The position numbers and the translations under genes are program-made. 6,456 nucleotides of DNA from Bacillota bacterium. GTDB taxonomy: Bacteria; Bacillota; Clostridia; Peptostreptococcales; Acidaminobacteraceae. The stretch is taken from NCBI GenBank assembly GCA_030529205.1, contig JAUMXJ010000064.1:1-6456 (forward strand), written 5' to 3'. Below, in pieces: positions 6,309 to 6,456 of the stretch; within the stretch, counting starts at the first letter, position 1, and the number at the start of each line of letters is the position of its first letter. The notes beneath the pieces were generated by a model that saw only the letters and a list, made by a program, of their open reading frames with translations, had not been told where the DNA came from and made no database searches.

Positions 6309-6456
6309 ATGATTAAGGACTTTGAAGAACTCATAGCCGTAGCTGCCGAGAAAGGCAGACTCAAGATATCCGTCGCGTATGCGCAGGACGATGATGTCTT
6401 GAAAGCGGTGAAGGCGGCTCATGAAAAGGGACTCGTCAACGGCTACCTGGTCGGGG
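6309..6456 (+). CDS. ptb: Phosphate butyryltransferase, N-terminal part (3' end outside window)
   Basis: Only the first 49 codons are visible. The ATG has a strong GGAGG at 6300-6304, four bases upstream. The protein begins MIKDFEELIAVAAEKG, then a strand with ISVAYAQDDDVLKAVKAA and GLVNGYLVG. This is the usual start of phosphate acetyl/butyryltransferases: an Ala/Val-rich strand, an acidic D-D-x-V-L-x-A-V helix start, then an L-V-G strand. The enzyme exchanges CoA on butyryl-CoA for phosphate, feeding Buk. The neighbouring butyrate kinase favours Ptb over phosphate acetyltransferase, but the catalytic part is not in view. A second, diverged ptb copy or a branched-chain variant cannot be excluded. 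Confidence 0.82.
   Translation, partial: MIKDFEELIAVAAEKGRLKISVAYAQDDDVLKAVKAAHEKGLVNGYLVG

Noticed and set aside
1..6456. Mobile element, phage, CRISPR or defence system
   Set aside because: All coding space is taken up by housekeeping or metabolic genes on one strand; I see no transposase, integrase, spaced repeats or target-site duplications.

Overview
The window (roughly half G+C) carries only plus-strand genes and reads as ordinary chromosomal DNA of an anaerobic, butyrate-forming Bacillota, most likely a Clostridia or Tissierellia-type organism. The reasons are strong AGGAGG-type ribosome sites, the membrane diadenylate cyclase pair cdaA-cdaR, a butyrate kinase followed by the start of a phosphate butyryltransferase, and a clostridial-type acetoacetyl-CoA thiolase. 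I cannot name the genus. I see no transposase, phage gene, CRISPR array, tRNA or rRNA.

Layout. Positions 1-561 hold the 3' part of a TelA-family (toxic anion resistance) gene. After 31 bases comes a FabG-type short-chain dehydrogenase/reductase (593-1318), then a thiolase (1397-2593). A rho-independent terminator at 2627-2657 closes this first block. A sigma-70-type promoter at 2693-2721 then starts a second, tightly packed block: monofunctional AroQ chorismate mutase (2739-3002), diadenylate cyclase cdaA (3002-3814), its YbbR-domain regulator cdaR (3811-5052) and butyrate kinase buk (5052-6155). These four genes are joined by 1- to 4-base stop/start overlaps. After a 153-base gap with no visible terminator, the window ends 148 bases into a ptb-like gene starting at 6309.

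How the genes fit together. The thiolase condenses two acetyl-CoA to acetoacetyl-CoA. The neighbouring reductase could reduce either acetoacetyl-CoA or 3-oxoacyl-ACP. Ptb and Buk would convert butyryl-CoA through butyryl-phosphate to butyrate with ATP formation. The window therefore holds the entry and exit of a butyrate route. The middle steps (crotonase, butyryl-CoA dehydrogenase/Etf, and a conventional 3-hydroxybutyryl-CoA dehydrogenase if present) are not in view. Between the two halves sit a shikimate-pathway enzyme and the c-di-AMP synthesis pair. The most interesting feature is the close coupling of buk to cdaA-cdaR at the place where glmM is often found in Bacillota. I see no clearly undescribed system; the findings concern gene arrangement, a promoter almost touching its start codon, and small departures in protein ends.
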